NCBI GenBank assembly: GCA_954871525.1
Contig: OX940868.1
Span: 18,905,056 to 18,969,055, forward strand
Direction: 5' to 3'
Source of the DNA: Parietaria judaica
Taxonomy: Eukaryota; Streptophyta; Magnoliopsida; Rosales; Urticaceae
DNA length: 64,000 bases
Both the position numbers and the translations under genes were made by a program. The notes beneath the pieces were generated by a model. It did no database searches, had not been told where the DNA came from, and worked only from the letters and a program-made list of their open reading frames with translations. This document shows positions 44,162 through 56,577 of the stretch, in pieces (positions within the stretch are counted from its first letter, which is position 1; the number at the start of each line of letters is the position of its first letter).

Positions 44162-47133
44162 ATGGCTGCCTTCTCTCCTTCTTACGCCTCACTCCCTTCG
44201 CCACTTCCTACTCGCCTCGCTCCTCGATCCGCCGCGTCTCTCCCTCTCCGATGCTTCTCCGGCGACTTCTCCGACGGCCGGATTCTGAAGCAGCCCTCTC
44301 CGACGCCTGCGAAGTCCGCTCACGATCCCCTTCGCCTCGCCTCCGCCGCTGCCGCGGCAGCGTTCGTCCTCGGCAGCATCGGCTTCGCGCTCGGAGCTCG
44401 GCCCTGCTCCGCCGCGAATGTCTCCCGGTTTCTCTCTCATCCTCGCGTGGCTCACCAAGAACAATCTTCTATTCGATTTGTATCAGAGCAAAGTGAGTGA
44501 TGAAACGGGTGACTTTTAATGTTGAATTCATGCGTAGAAATTTCTGGGATTTCAAGCTGTATAACTTCATACTATGTTCGAAATATTCATGGTTGAATTT
44601 CTGGGATTGAATTGGGTTCATCAGAGTTTGCTCATGGGTTTGACTTTGGGAATTTCTTGGTTGACATTGAATAGAATGTGCTTGCTGTGACAGATGATCA
44701 AGAAGAGAGAAGTTTCGATAGCGGGTTAAAATTCGAAGACGAAAAGTTGGAAGAAGAATTCCAGAAATGGAAATCGAAAACATATGCTTTGACAGTACCT
44801 CTGAAAGTCGTTGCTTTGCGTAGCTCCGTGCCTCCTTCGTGGGTCAAGGTCAGTACCGATTCTTCTCTAATCAACGAGATTTATTTACGATAATTTGTTG
44901 TCTCTTGTTTATTAAATTTCTTTGCGACGTGAAGGAATTTATGCAATCTCAAGGAAAGAGATTAAAGTTTCAGCTGAAGCTTTCCGGAAGTCTTGAGGGA
45001 ATCTTTTCTGATCTAACAGCACCTTTCAATAAGAAAAATGTCGGACCGTCGTCTGTTGTGGCAGCAGATATGGTTAGTGTCGGTGACTCATGGCTGCATA
45101 TGGCTATCAAGAAAGCCGCGATTCAGCCGATAGATGGGGTCGAAGATCAAGATTGGTATAAAAGCTTGAGCTCTAAATGGAAAGTAAGAACATAGTTGCT
45201 CTCTTAGTAGGAGTAATAATCTAGGATTTAATCCTTTCATTAGGCCAATTTGCTTCTGATTCTGCCCCTCTTTTCTGGCTTTAAATTCGATGATATGTTG
45301 TGTTTTACGGTATATTCTTCATGGAAGAAGAGAAGCATTTAGCTTTTGTTAAAAGAATCACAGGTTTATCTACGCAGGAACAGCGAAGGGGATATCGATC
45401 CAGATGGCAAAGTATGGGCTGCCCCGTATCGGTGGGGTTGCATGGTCATTGCGTACAAGAAAAATAAATTTCGAAAGTATAACCTGGCTCCTATAGAGGT
45501 GAATTTCCCTCAAGATTATATATTTTACGAGTGAGATTGCTAACCGGTTCCCGTTCTATCAACACTTCCAAAACCGGTACGGGATTGTTGGTTTTTTATA
45601 ATTGAGAACCAGAATGGTTTTTTTATTACTATCGAAATCCATTGTCTTAAATAAAATCTTATTTCTCTAGAAACCGGTTCCAGTGTAAAAACCTGTTTTT
45701 CTTTAAATAATAATAAAAATCCTTAAAAAACTACGTAACCCACAATTAGACCTAAAAACCTTAAGAAATCCCTAAAATACCATAATTGTTCTAAAAGTAA
45801 TAAAACCGGTAACGGGTTGCACGGTTTATGTCTTACAAAACAGTACTTTTCTGGTTTTACGGTTCTGGTTAAAAACCGGTTACGTTGTTCTGGTTTCACC
45901 CCAATCTGCCTTCCAATATCTATGTCTCCACTAAACATAAATACGCCATCTTTACTTTGATGATTTAACTATTTAAGAATTAAGAATATAAGCTGCCATT
46001 GCAGGACTGGGAAGATTTATGGCGACCTGAACTTGCAGGGAGGATATCAATGGTTGATTCTCCCAGAGAGGTTGTTGGTGCGGTTTTGAAGTATATGGGA
46101 GCATCTTATAACACCAGCAACATCAATTCGGAAGTGGATGGTGGCAAGGTCGCCGTTCTTCAGAACTTGGAATCACTTGCAAATCAGGTATAGATAGGAA
46201 CCGGTAAAAGAGGATTAATACAAACCATCTTTTGGTCCACCTCTAGGGAACAACTTATTCAAGTTAGATTTGTTCTGCTTCTGTTATTATTTTGCAGGTT
46301 CAGTTATTCGACAACGCTCACTATCTCAAAGCATTTGGAATCGGAGATGTTTGGGTGGCTGTTGGTTGGAGTAGCGATATTCTTCCAGTCGCCAAGCGCA
46401 TGTCTAATGTCACGGTTATTGTTCCGAAATCCGGCGCCAGCCTATGGGCAGATCTCTGGGTATGTTACTTTTTTTCCGAAATCTACACACGTAAACACCC
46501 TGCTTGGTAGCTACTTTTTTTCATAACCAAAGCCAATCCTTAAAACTCCAAAACACAAGTTCAAAAGTACACGATAAACCTGCGATCTCTTTTTTCTTTT
46601 ATTTTATTCTCTTCTTTTTTTTAATTGATGACGAACCCCCTAAGCACTTAGGTTCCAAAAAAATTGTGGCCGGTCTAACTGGCCCGCTGACGAAACTAGT
46701 CTAAACCTTGTATCTTCCTCAGGCAATTCCCGCCACCACAAAGCTCGAAACTGATCGGATTGGAGGCCGCGTGCGAGGGCCGTCTCCGCTCATTCATCAG
46801 TGGGTTGACTTCTGTTTGCAAGCGGCTCGAGCGGTTCCGTTCAAGCAAGAGGTGATCCCTGGTTCTTCCCCTTCCGCCCTAGAAAATGCCCCGCTCGAAG
46901 TGCCTAAGGAGCTCAACAATGGCAAACCGAGACTTGACACCAACCTCGTGGCTGGGGTCCCGCCGCATGATGTTGTGAGTAAGTGCGAGTTTTTGGAGCC
47001 GTTGACGGAGTCCACACTAGCGGATTACGAATGGCTCGTTTCCAATGTGAAGAAGTCAAACCGTGGACTTTTTCACAAAACGCATAGTCTTATATCGGGA
47101 TTAATCGCAAATTTCGGATTAAAGACAAGGTAA
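44162..47133 (+). CDS. Plastid-type PotD-like (spermidine/putrescine-binding fold) protein
   Basis: Seven exons join in frame: 44162-44492, 44694-44848, 44935-45183, 45364-45498, 46005-46187, 46298-46459 and 46723-47133. They give 541 residues with GT-AG introns. The first 40 residues are Ser/Ala/Arg/Pro-rich with few acids, like a chloroplast transit peptide. Residues about 59-78 (ASAAAAAAFVLGSIGFALGA) are hydrophobic and may be a membrane anchor or lumen signal. The rest resembles bacterial periplasmic polyamine-binding proteins: SSVVAADMVSVGDSWLHMAI, WAAPYRWGCMVIAYKK, DWEDLWRPELAGRISMVDSP, WVAVGWSSDILPVAKR, VIVPKSGASLWADLWAIPA and SPLIHQWVDFCLQAARA. Plant members, such as AT1G31410 recalled from memory, are annotated as putrescine-binding-like; ligand and role are not established. 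Intron 4 contains a degenerate MITE. Confidence 0.9.
45540..45910. mobile_element. Degenerate hAT-like MITE in intron 4 of the PotD-like gene
   Basis: Low-complexity aaccggttc and ccggtttt text flanks the insert in inverted order, and the right side ends ctggtttcaccccaat, near the CACCCC type terminus of the other MITEs. No target-site copies were found. Confidence 0.4.
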
Positions 47134-47947
47134 TTGATGTACAATAATTGTATGTGCTAATTTATACATTTTTTTATGCAATTTATTCAATGGACTCACG
47201 AGCATAAAAGATTGTGTAATTACGGTAATTTCCTGTCGATAGCTTAAATGGAAAACCGCTGTGTTCAGAAGGATCTTTAATTCTTGTTTTGGTATAATAA
47301 TAAAATACCTCTTTTTATGAGATAATTAATAATTATATGGTGCATTTCGCCATAAAAAAAAGTATAAAATATCTACACGTTATTATAAAATTGATGTAAA
47401 AAAAATCGTTATGTAAAAGGTTTATAAAGGAAAAAAGCGTTATTGCTAATTAGTAATTTTTACAACTAAAATTGTGGACGTGAATGAAATGGGATGTCTT
47501 ATGAATAAATTATTTATATCAATTCTTACTACATAAAAAGCTTTTTAAACGGATAAAAATTGTTATTAAAAAAGAATAAAATAAAATAATTTAATTTAAT
47601 TTAATTATTACTATTCTAAATATCGTATAAAACAAGGAATTTTTTAAACCATTTTTCAAATTTTGTAAAACGGTTGAAGTTTAAATAATTATTTACATCA
47701 TTGCATAAGATGAATACATATATTATAACCACTTCTTCAAGAACTATCTGATAACACATTCAGATAAAATCTTAACTCGAAGTAAAAATGAAAAGAAAAA
47801 TATATATGTATGAACCGATTTCCTTGCACTTAAACGCAAGACATTGACAAGTCGGGAAGTAAAATCGTATGAAAGCAATTACATCTACTTCAGAGAGATT
47901 TCAAACATTATCAGGTAATTTCAGACAATTACATTACATGTTCTAGT
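47134..47947. other. Convergent intergenic region
   Basis: AT-rich DNA between the 3' ends of the PotD-like gene (+) and the complex I-type gene (-). It contains 3' untranslated regions and no other recognised feature. Confidence 0.5.
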
Positions 47948-49004
47948 CTACGCGTTCCTTTTGATATGGGCCGGGACCTGGCCCATCGCCACCTTCCAAG
48001 GCCCGGAATAGAACGACGGCTTCATTAAAGGGACGACCTCGCCAGGGTGCTCCTCCCAGTATTTCTCCTGAATTTGAACAAAACCGAATTTTAACATCAG
48101 AAACCATAAGTTGGAACATATAATAATATCCTGAAATCAGCTCCGAAAATTGAAGAGAAGTCAAAAACTTAATCCTCCTTATTTTCGACAAATAATCGAG
48201 CTATTTACATACAGTAATTTTAATTACAAAATTTTTACATCATCTGAAAATTACAAAACATTTTTACGATTCTCTTCAAACCCGTTCCAAGCCGGTTTTC
48301 CAGCAAAATTACTATAGTTCTCGATATAAATATAATGTTTACAGGTCCAAGCTTATAATCCAAAGGGGTTTTAAGCCAATAGTGACAAGTCAAATGGGTT
48401 CTTAAAATTAATTTGAATCCTCTTGGGCCTAATTCAGAAAGATAAATCTTGCTAAAAATAAATAATAAAAAAAAAACTGGCTCTATCACTCACAAACCGA
48501 GCTCAACCGAATTCAAGTGATCAAGTATTGCTGACCGTAACTATATAGATCGAGTCATAAAATATTTACAGATGTGATATAATGTCAATTAAGAACATTT
48601 GATTAAAAATACTGTTAGTTTATTTAATAAAAGGAGTCCTCCGAATTAGAGTTAAATTAATTCACTCGAAATGATTTTAATAAAAAATTATCGGTTTAAG
48701 GCCTTTTCGAATACTAAACGTGGTCGCTAACAGAAACCGAATGAAATGCACCATATGAAAACAAAAGCAATACCTTGTAGAGCTGCTCGTTAATGGCCGC
48801 TCCGACAACCCCGGTGTAGAACGCAACGACGTAGGTCGTGACCACAGGTGTGAAAGACTTTGGCCTTCTGTACGGCTCAACCATGTTCCAAATCAGCATT
48901 CTTTCCCATTTCGTGTACACGTAATCGGCATACTTCGTCCACAGATAAGTAGCCACTCTCTCCGTTACCGGCCTCATTTGCTCAGCTCCCATGCGCGAAG
49001 GCAT
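47948..49004 (-). CDS. Small mitochondrial membrane protein, probable complex I ESSS/NDUFB11-type subunit
   Basis: Two coding exons, 49004-48774 and 48067-47948, join at phase 0 and give 116 residues. The N-terminus (MGAEQMRPVTERVATYLWTK, then YADYVYTKWERMLIW) is polar and aromatic. Residues about 52-71 (TPVVTTYVVAFYTGVVGAAI) form one membrane helix. The tail EKYWEEHPGEVVPLMKP, then SGPWKV, faces the other side. I recall this pattern from plant proteins annotated as ESSS subunit of NADH:ubiquinone oxidoreductase (Arabidopsis AT2G42310/AT3G57785). The single helix followed by a conserved acidic tail also fits NDUFB11. That it is a conserved small plant gene is more certain than its name. An upstream acceptor-like site before the ATG suggests a 5' untranslated exon near 49450-49520. 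Confidence 0.7.
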
Positions 49005-50508
49005 AACGAGCGTTGCAAATTCGAAGTTCTTGACAACACAAAACAAACATATGCTATAATTAAATTCATAAAAATTCAACAAATAATATAAATTATCGTG
49101 ATATCTTCCTGTGAGGACATTTCGCAAACAGAATGTGTGCAAAAAACAAGAGTACATATACGAATGACCATAGTATAAAATATATTATTATAGAAATATA
49201 TTATATATATTCAAACTGAAACATAACCACACTCAAATCACGTTATGGGAAATACCCATCAAAAATTGCCAAACTGGGTTCGTTTGTATCGATCATCGAC
49301 AACTTTTCCAGATCAAAAATCTAAATTCTGGGTGTCACAGAAATCAAATGTTTGGGTACAAACATATTGCCGATATGAATCCATTGTAGCAAAAACATGA
49401 AGAGTTTCGATCCAGAGAATGAGAAGATGAATGAAAGTACGTTGTGAGAATCAAGCGTTGGAGCTGAGAGACAGACCAACGAGGAGCTCCGAAAGCGAAC
49501 CTCCTTTGTGTTAGTGGTTTCTGTCGTTTTATTCACGATGTAGTTTCACTTTCTGTCGTTTCATCATTATATGTGTATTTAACTGTCGTTTATCATCCTC
49601 GTCGTTTAATTTATATCACGTCGTCTTTTTCAAAATTCTTGGTGTAATTATTGTATTATTTCTTTTTCGTTTGATCATTCACGCTGTGTTAATTCACGTC
49701 GGGTTTTTTTTCTTTCGTAAATGCCCTTCTTTGGAACTAAAAATTAATCGTGAAATAAAAAGGTACGCTTTTAGAAAATTCAAGTTCTAAAACAAACCAA
49801 ATCGGAATTTCTCGTCCGTATTTTTTTTTCATTCGTAATTCTATATCTCCATATTCACTCAATAAAATATAGAAAAGTTAATTCATACACCAAGATAAAA
49901 CACAATGTAAAAAGAAGAAAATAATCAATGCTTAAAAGTATATAGTCACAAACAAAAAAAAATCTTGAGCAAAAATCATGACCTTTGGCATTATTGCCAC
50001 ACAAAAATTAGTTTGGAATAAGTCAAGAAAAATGAAATGATACCTCTTGGTGCTTCTGCTGCAAAAATCCCTAAAAAGCTACGAACAACAATGATGGAGC
50101 AAAATGCTTTTTATTAAAGCAAGATAAAACCCATAAGATAAAACCCATGAAATGTCAAAAAAAATAGTTAAGGTTTAAGGAAATTGTCAATACTTTCAAA
50201 TAATTCATTTATACCTATTTTAAAAATATTTCGGACCATATTAACCTTGATTTTAATAATATTTATTTATTTTGGTATTTAATTATTTATTATTTATTTT
50301 AATTTTTAAAATTAACTAATCCTAAAATTTTGGTTGAAAACTCTCCCTATTAATTAAGTTATCATTTAATTATATTACTTTGACCCAAAATTAAATCTCT
50401 CTCCCTCTCTCCCCCCACCCCACGATGTATAGAATAGAAATGCATATCATGTTTTGGATTCATGAAATGGGAATGATTGATTCGTTGCTTGGTTGGAAGG
50501 CAAAGATA
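49005..50508. other. Upstream region of the complex I-type gene and intergenic DNA
   Basis: The minus strand near 49430-49520 is GC-richer and could be a 5' untranslated exon of the gene at 47948-49004. Elsewhere there are only AT-rich sequences and a CT-rich run at 50397-50414. Confidence 0.4.
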
Positions 50509-50516
50509 ATCAAGAG

Positions 50517-51187
50517 TAGGGGTGAACAAACGAGTCTTCAGTTCGGTTTTCATACTTATTTTGTATAAATTACCGCATTTTCAGTTTTTCTAATTTTAGA
50601 ACCGAAAACCGCGCTATTGATATTTAAAACCAATTTAACCAATTACCGATATATCGATTTTAAATTCGGTTTAAATTCTGTTTTAACCGCATTTTTATGA
50701 AACACAATAATATCATCATATTTTTGTAAAAACAAATTAGAACTACATATTCTTAAGTATAAAAAAAGAAGTAAATGATGAAATAATTCAAATAGAGTCA
50801 ATTCTCTTGACATTATTCTTATTCAAATGGGAAGATATAATTGCACTAACAACAAAAATTGTTCAAAATAAAATAAGATTGAATGAATCAATGAATGAGA
50901 AAATCAATGCCAAAACATTGTTATATAGATATTGAATGCTTAAAGTCTTACATTTATGTATTTTTAAATGTATAAAAACATAAAAATTACTATCGGGTTA
51001 ATCGGTAATCGGTAACGTTTTTTTACCTTGAAACCCGTAAACCGCTACCATTTAGCAAAAAGCGGTAGCGGTTTAAACTGCATCTTTTGGTATTTCAAAA
51101 AAAGCATAAATTTTTTGTAGTGAAAAAAACGGTAAATTAATGTTATCGGTTTCAGATTCGGTTTAGGGTCCTTTTTGTACACCTCTA
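50517..51187. mobile_element. hAT-type MITE, 671 bp
   Basis: The ends are TAGGGGTGAACAAACG and, inverted, TAGAGGTGTACAAAAAGG. A perfect 8-bp duplication, atcaagag, lies at 50509-50516 and 51188-51195. The arms contain aaccgaaaacc and cggttt text in inverted order. Confidence 0.88.
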
Positions 51188-51301
51188 ATCAAGAGAAAAG
51201 ACATTGATGCTGGTGAAGCAGGTAATTACAATCATATTTGTTTGTGTTTAATCATAAATTTGGGTTCTGCATATGTTTTTCTCTCTAATCCCTAAACTGG
51301 T

Positions 51302-51514
51302 CGTCGCGAGAAGGAAAAGTGGGTCTCAATCACAAAACTCGGTCGCCTCGTGAAGGAGGTAAAATCACCTCCATATAGCAGATTTACCAACACTCGTTTC
51401 AAGGCCTTCATCGTCGTTGGCGACTTGGCTAGCCACGTCAGGATCAGAATAAAGTGCAGCAAAGAGTTGGCCACTACGATTCACATGATCATCCTCTCCA
51501 AACTCTCGATCGTA
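51302..51514 (+). pseudogene. Ribosomal protein S2 (uS5) pseudogene fragment
   Basis: The plus strand reads EKEKWVSITKLGRLVKEVK, a few unrelated residues, then TRFKAFIVVGDLASHVRIRI followed by KCSKELATTIHMIILSKLSIV. Both blocks match the cytosolic 40S protein S2 in order: the WVPVTKLGRLVK segment and the TRFKAFVVVGD...KCSKEVATAI...LAKLSVV segment. Roughly 45-50 residues between them are missing, but the frame stays open. Everything before and after is absent, so it cannot make a working ribosomal protein. Absence of introns suggests, but does not prove, retroposition. The family is very conserved, which makes the call secure despite the short length. Confidence 0.82.
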
Positions 51515-51754
51515 AATGTAAATTTATTTATAGTTTTTTTTAAATACATTTACCGTTTTAAGGTAATGCATTTGATTTTTGTAAATGATTTTACAATATT
51601 TTGAAGGTATAATTTCTCTTGGAGGGGCAATATTTTTGTAAATGGATTTACACGCTTTTTGTAAAGGTTTTTACACTTTTTTCGAGTTATTTTACACGAA
51701 TTTGCATTTGTGGTTATGTATATGAAATTTCAAAATTGTGTCAACAAAGTTGTA

Positions 51755-51935
51755 AACATATTTACATAAAATGAGGCAAAACCAAGTTTTTTCGTAAATA
51801 GATTTACATAAAAAGAGGCAAAACGAAAACCAAGTTTTGTAAACAGATTTACAAAAAATGAAACAAAACAAAAACCCAGTTTGGTAAACAAATTTACATA
51901 AAATTAAGCAAACGAAAATCGAGTTTCATAAATAA
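51755..51935 (+). repeat. Minisatellite, about four copies, period 42-45 bp
   Basis: Units start with tttacataaaa or similar at about 51761, 51803, 51848 and 51893, each followed by gaggcaaaac or a variant and an aagttttgtaaa-like tail. Single units of similar text extend upstream to about 51620. Confidence 0.8.
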
Positions 51936-52258
51936 AAATTTGAAATAAATAATGATTAATCGTAAAAGTAGGGAATACTAAACATGATTTGTTAGAGCTA
52001 ATCGAAAATAATACTAATTAATAGGAGGGATTTGTTTTTAATTTATTTAGTTTGCTGCATTTTAAGGAAAAAAATTATTTTTGATTTTAATTAAAAAAAT
52101 AAATTATAATTAATCGTGATTTAAAACTTGGAAGGGCTGTTTAGTCCATTTTTCAATTTGTTGGTGGTTATAATTTTTATAATTAAAAATGGGCATTTTT
52201 TAAAAACTTTGACCCACAAATGGGCATAGGTTCTCAACAATAGAATCCAAAAAATCGT
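51936..52258. other. AT-rich spacer
   Basis: No feature seen between the minisatellite and the hAT MITE. Confidence 0.5.
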
Positions 52259-52266
52259 GCCTCTAT

Positions 52267-52836
52267 TAGGGGTGTAACCGGAGCGGATATCCGGTTTTTT
52301 GGAACTATCCGAATCCGGAGCCGAAATCCGGATATCCAAAAATAGATATCCGGATCCGAAAAACCGGATATCCGGATATCCGGATATCCGGAAATCCGGA
52401 TATCTGTTTTCAAAACCCGGATCCGGTATTCGTATCCGGTTTTGTATTTATTAAAAAAAAAAAGATAAAAAGTTCATTTAACCACTAAAAAACCCGTACA
52501 AGTCTACATATTTTCCCGTTGTCCAAAAAACCGAACAATTCTAATACATATTGTCACATATAATACATATAAAAATAAAATTATGAATGTGTGTCAAAGA
52601 GTAACCCTAATTAGTAACATAAAAAAAGTTAAATAAAAAAATTAAAGTATTAAAATAAACTGGGTTTTAAACCGGATCCGGATATTCGGATTTTTAAATA
52701 CCAAAACCCTTATCCGAATCCGATTTTAAATCCGGATCCGGATATCCGTATCCGGATTTCGGATTCGGATTTTAAAATCGGATGCGGGTGCGAATGCGGA
52801 TTTAAAACCGGATTCAGGGTTTTAATTACTGCCCTA
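52267..52836. mobile_element. hAT-type MITE filled with GGATATCC-type repeats, 570 bp
   Basis: It starts TAGGGGTGTAACCGG and ends ACTGCCCTA. A perfect 8-bp duplication, gcctctat, lies at 52259-52266 and 52837-52844. Both arms are crowded with atccggatatccgga-type palindromic repeats. Confidence 0.88.
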
Positions 52837-53082
52837 GCCTCTATACATAGAAATTCTTTTTTCTCATGTGTTTATTTAATGTTCAAATAATCTTATTTGT
52901 GAATGACGATATATATCACGTGGTTTTTTTGGCAAATATTACATTATTAAAAAAAATGGAAACACCTTTAAACAATGTGTCTAACAAAACCTAAATTAAT
53001 TAATTAATTAATTAATTAAAAGACTGAAGAGGTGATTTTTTTTCTCCCTTGTTCAAAAAGACAAATATAAGTAATTAAAAAA

Positions 53083-53550
53083 GGGATAATAGCGGCATAA
53101 GTCCTCAACCTTTACTCAACTGGGGCGGCATAGCCCCAACCTCGTTTAATAGCGGTATAAGTACCAAAAGATGATTTCCGTCCATATTTTGACTATCGGA
53201 AGTAGTCAACGTTTGCGTGGTCAGCTTCTCGTCAACGTGGACGCCACATAGTCCGACATGTCACCATACATGTCATCCTCGCGTCATCAAATTTAATGCA
53301 AAATTAATTGAATCCCTCCATCACCCTTAATTTTGCATTAAATTTGATGACACGAGGATGACGTGTACGGTGAAATGTCGGATTACGTGGCGTCCACGTT
53401 GACGAGAAGCTGACCGCGCAAACGTTGACTACTTCCGTTAGTCAAATATGGACGGAAATCATCTTTTGGTACTTATACCGCTATTAAATGAGGTTAGGGC
53501 TATGCCGTCCCAATTAAGTAAAGGTTGAGGACTTATGCCGCTATTATCCC
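53083..53550. mobile_element. Mutator-like fold-back MITE, 468 bp
   Basis: GGGATAATAGCGGCATAAG at the left is matched by its inverse at the right, and the inverted arms meet in the centre (aaatttaatgcaaaatt and aattttgcattaaattt). A perfect 9-bp duplication, attaaaaaa, lies at 53074-53082 and 53551-53559. The arms are highly similar to each other, so the element is young or can be maintained by conversion. Confidence 0.93.
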
Positions 53551-53559
53551 ATTAAAAAA

Positions 53560-54578
53560 TATGTATATATTATGATGTGAATTGGAAGTGAGGTTGCTTG
53601 ATAAAGGCTCGAAGCATATAGAAAGGGCAACTTTAGCGAACCACTCATTTACTTTATTTCGGCCGCCCCACCAAACAATTATTTTTTTCTTTCAACTTTA
53701 TGCATTTATTTTGTGTTCCTCAACTGCCCAACCCAACAAAATAAAATATAGATTTATATAACACTAAAAGTACTTAAATTTTGATAACTAAACCGACAAG
53801 TGTCTAGAAAAAAAAAAAAAAAAAAAAAAGCAAAACAAAATAAAAGTATTCAAATTCATCAAATATTCAAATACGGAGCAAATATTTTTCTATCCAATTT
53901 TATATGTTGAATTCAAATGCAAAAATATATTAGATAGCTTGACTTAGATTTAATAACACTGAGCTAAAATTTTAAGTATGAGAAACATTGTCAAAATAAT
54001 CACACAAAAACAAAAACAAACAAAAAACTGTAGTTAATTTTTTAGCCTCAATTATAAAAGTACTTTTATTTATTTTCAGACGCTTTTACCCTTAAGCTTC
54101 TTGTGTTATAGGGATAGTTTTTATGCTATCACGGACAATTTATTATAAATTGTCCTTGATAGCACGAAAAATTGGCTTAAGTTGTCATTAATAACACAAG
54201 AAACTTAAGGATTTAAACCGTAAAAGGGTCCCGAAAATGGTGAAGTTTCAAATTTTATAATTTTTTAAATTAAAAATAAAAAGTACTTATAGTGTTTTGT
54301 TGGCATTTTAACAAGGTTGCCCATTAAATTGAACGGTGAGCAACCGAGCATAACTATATTTATGAAGGGTCAAATTGGTATAAAACTAAAATATGGAGGG
54401 CCATTCTGAAGAAGAAAAATCACTGATCCAAGGGGCCGGCAGAGAAAGAAAAAAAAATACTAATATTAATTGTGTTTGATATTATTGAACGCAATAATGT
54501 CCAAGCCAAGCCTTTCTGTCTCTATTAAATGCTTAAAGTGGATCCAATTTTTGACATGATCAAACGAATTATTTTGTA

Positions 54579-54618
<40 letters not shown>

Positions 54619-55155
54619 CCAAAAAAAAAAAAAGATGATGATGATGATGAGAGTTAATGAGAGTCATGTACTCCTAAATTATTCCAAAAGAAAGGCCAAA
54701 TAAATTAATGAAAGAGGACAAAGTTATGAAAATTTCGCACCCTAATTTGCACAATATTTTAGTCCATTGTAGTTTGTAGAGGAGGACATTCATAAAGAAA
54801 CAGAATTAGTGCACATTAATTAATTAATTAAATTTAATAGATCAAGATTTCTACATGAAAATATACAATTAAAAAAAAAATGCCTCTGCCTTTAGGGCTG
54901 CACAAGTGGAGGGAAATCTCATAATATGTGGGTCAACTTTTGATATTATAATTAAATGGTTTTAAAAATTAATTAAAGATCTATTCACATCTCAATATTC
55001 AAAGTTCAAATTATATGATTAAAATAAATTAGTCAAAAAAGAAAACATTCTTAGCTCAGCATGCCTTCATTGAGCCGTTTTATTAATAAAATGATAGTGT
55101 TGCGTCACTAGTTAGTAATTCTTTTTTTTTTTTAATTTTGTAATTGTGACTTTAT
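53560..55155. other. Intergenic with simple repeats
   Basis: Contains a poly(A) run near 53809-53829, (TA)n and (AAT)n runs at about 54577-54618, a (GAT)n run near 54635-54650, and the fold-back listed at 54082. No gene. Confidence 0.5.
54082..54230. repeat. Inverted repeat, probably a small MITE
   Basis: The left arm (cttttacccttaag, cttcttgtgttat, tgctatcacggacaattta) is mirrored on the right (taaattgtccttgatagca, ataacacaagaaacttaagg, gtaaaaggg). No target-site copies could be identified. Confidence 0.6.
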
Positions 55156-55164
55156 ATATAAATA

Positions 55165-55631
55165 GGGTAAATTGCGGCAATCTGCACAACATTTGGTCAA
55201 CAGGGGCATTAGGTCCCCAACCTCTTAAAGTGTTGACAAAAATGCACAACGTATGTTGACCGTGAAATTTGTTGGTCCTTCTGGTAAGGACGTTAACTGT
55301 GTTAATGTGGCATTGTATTATTGTTAAATGGATAGCCATTTTGGCAGGAAATGACAAGTTTAACATTATTACCATAACTTAAAATGCGGTATATACAGCA
55401 ATTTACCCTATTATGTTATGTTAATTAATGTTATACTTGGCACCTCATGTCCAATTGACTATCCATTTGACAATAACATGATGCCACATAAACACAAGTT
55501 AACATCATTAACAAAAGGACCAACGAATTTCACGGTCAACATACGTTGTGCATTTTTGCCAACACTTTAAAAGGTTGATGATCTAATGCCCCTGTTGACC
55601 AAAGGTTGTGCATTATTGCCACAATTTACCC
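55165..55631. mobile_element. Mutator-like fold-back MITE, 467 bp
   Basis: The ends are GGGTAAATTGCGGCAAT and, inverted, GGGTAAATTGTGGCAAT. A perfect 9-bp duplication, atataaata, lies at 55156-55164 and 55632-55640. The arms share ttggtcaacaggggcatta and the ccaacgaatttcacggtcaa region in inverted order. A third terminus-like text, cagcaatttaccct, sits in the middle at about 55396-55410, suggesting an internal rearrangement or nesting. Confidence 0.92.
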
Positions 55632-56426
55632 ATATAAATATAATATTATATAATATAATTTAGACTTGTTTAGTATCCAAATATAAAAATATAGCCCAAT
55701 TGAGATATAGTTTTACTTTATAGTTACAATATAAATGGTAAACCAGCATTAAGAGGGTGATAAAATTAAAAATTTCCGATTAAGAAGTTAATGTAGGGTT
55801 CTTTTGGAAAGTTGAATTTCTCTCTAACTTTCTAGGGTTTAATATACGCTTTAAGAGTTTAAGTTAAGACCTAATGAGCTTTAATAATTAGATTATTCAA
55901 ATCCATTGAGCAATATAAAATTCATAATTAAATATAAATTAATCTCATTAATACGGGTGGGTCTGATCTCTAATCTTTAGACACTTAAAGTATGTCACTT
56001 GGTCCTTAAGAAAAAAAAAGTTATGTCATTTGGTACCAACATATATGTACAATGACATTATATTCTCATGGCCTTTTTATTTGTTATGAAAGATATTCTC
56101 ATGGCCTTTTAAATTCGAAAAGTTGTATTATAAAAGAAGCAAAAGTAGTTATTTGAGTAAGAGAGACCAAATCATAGGAAAATGACAATATAACTTTTTT
56201 CTAAAAGGACGTTCATGATCATAGCCTTTGCTTTTACTTTTTTCCACAGAAGGTTGCTTCATGCTTTTGAAAAAGTCATACAACAACCAAAAGAGATATT
56301 TAATTAGAAAACATAACTGATGATAAGTGATAGCTGATGAAAAAGTATATTTTGAGCACTAAGATTTACTCAATGATCTGCTCGTAGAAATAAGGCCAGT
56401 TCTCCTAAAGCTTAGCGTTAGACGCT

Positions 56427-56527
56427 TCGTTTTGTTCAGGTGCTTCTGGTCGCACGCTCTAAGACATTTTTACGAATCGTTTTGTTCAGGTGTTTTTGGT
56501 TGCAGGCTCTATGATATTTTTCGGATT
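56427..56527 (+). repeat. Two-copy tandem repeat, period 50 bp
   Basis: cgttttgttcaggtg begins at 56428 and again at 56478, each copy continuing to a cgctcta/ggctcta and a tattttt or catttt segment. It lies directly before the RNase H-like fragment. Confidence 0.75.
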
Positions 56528-56577
56528 CGTACTAGAAATGTGATGGGAGTATTTGGATATTATTATAGGGTTACGCT

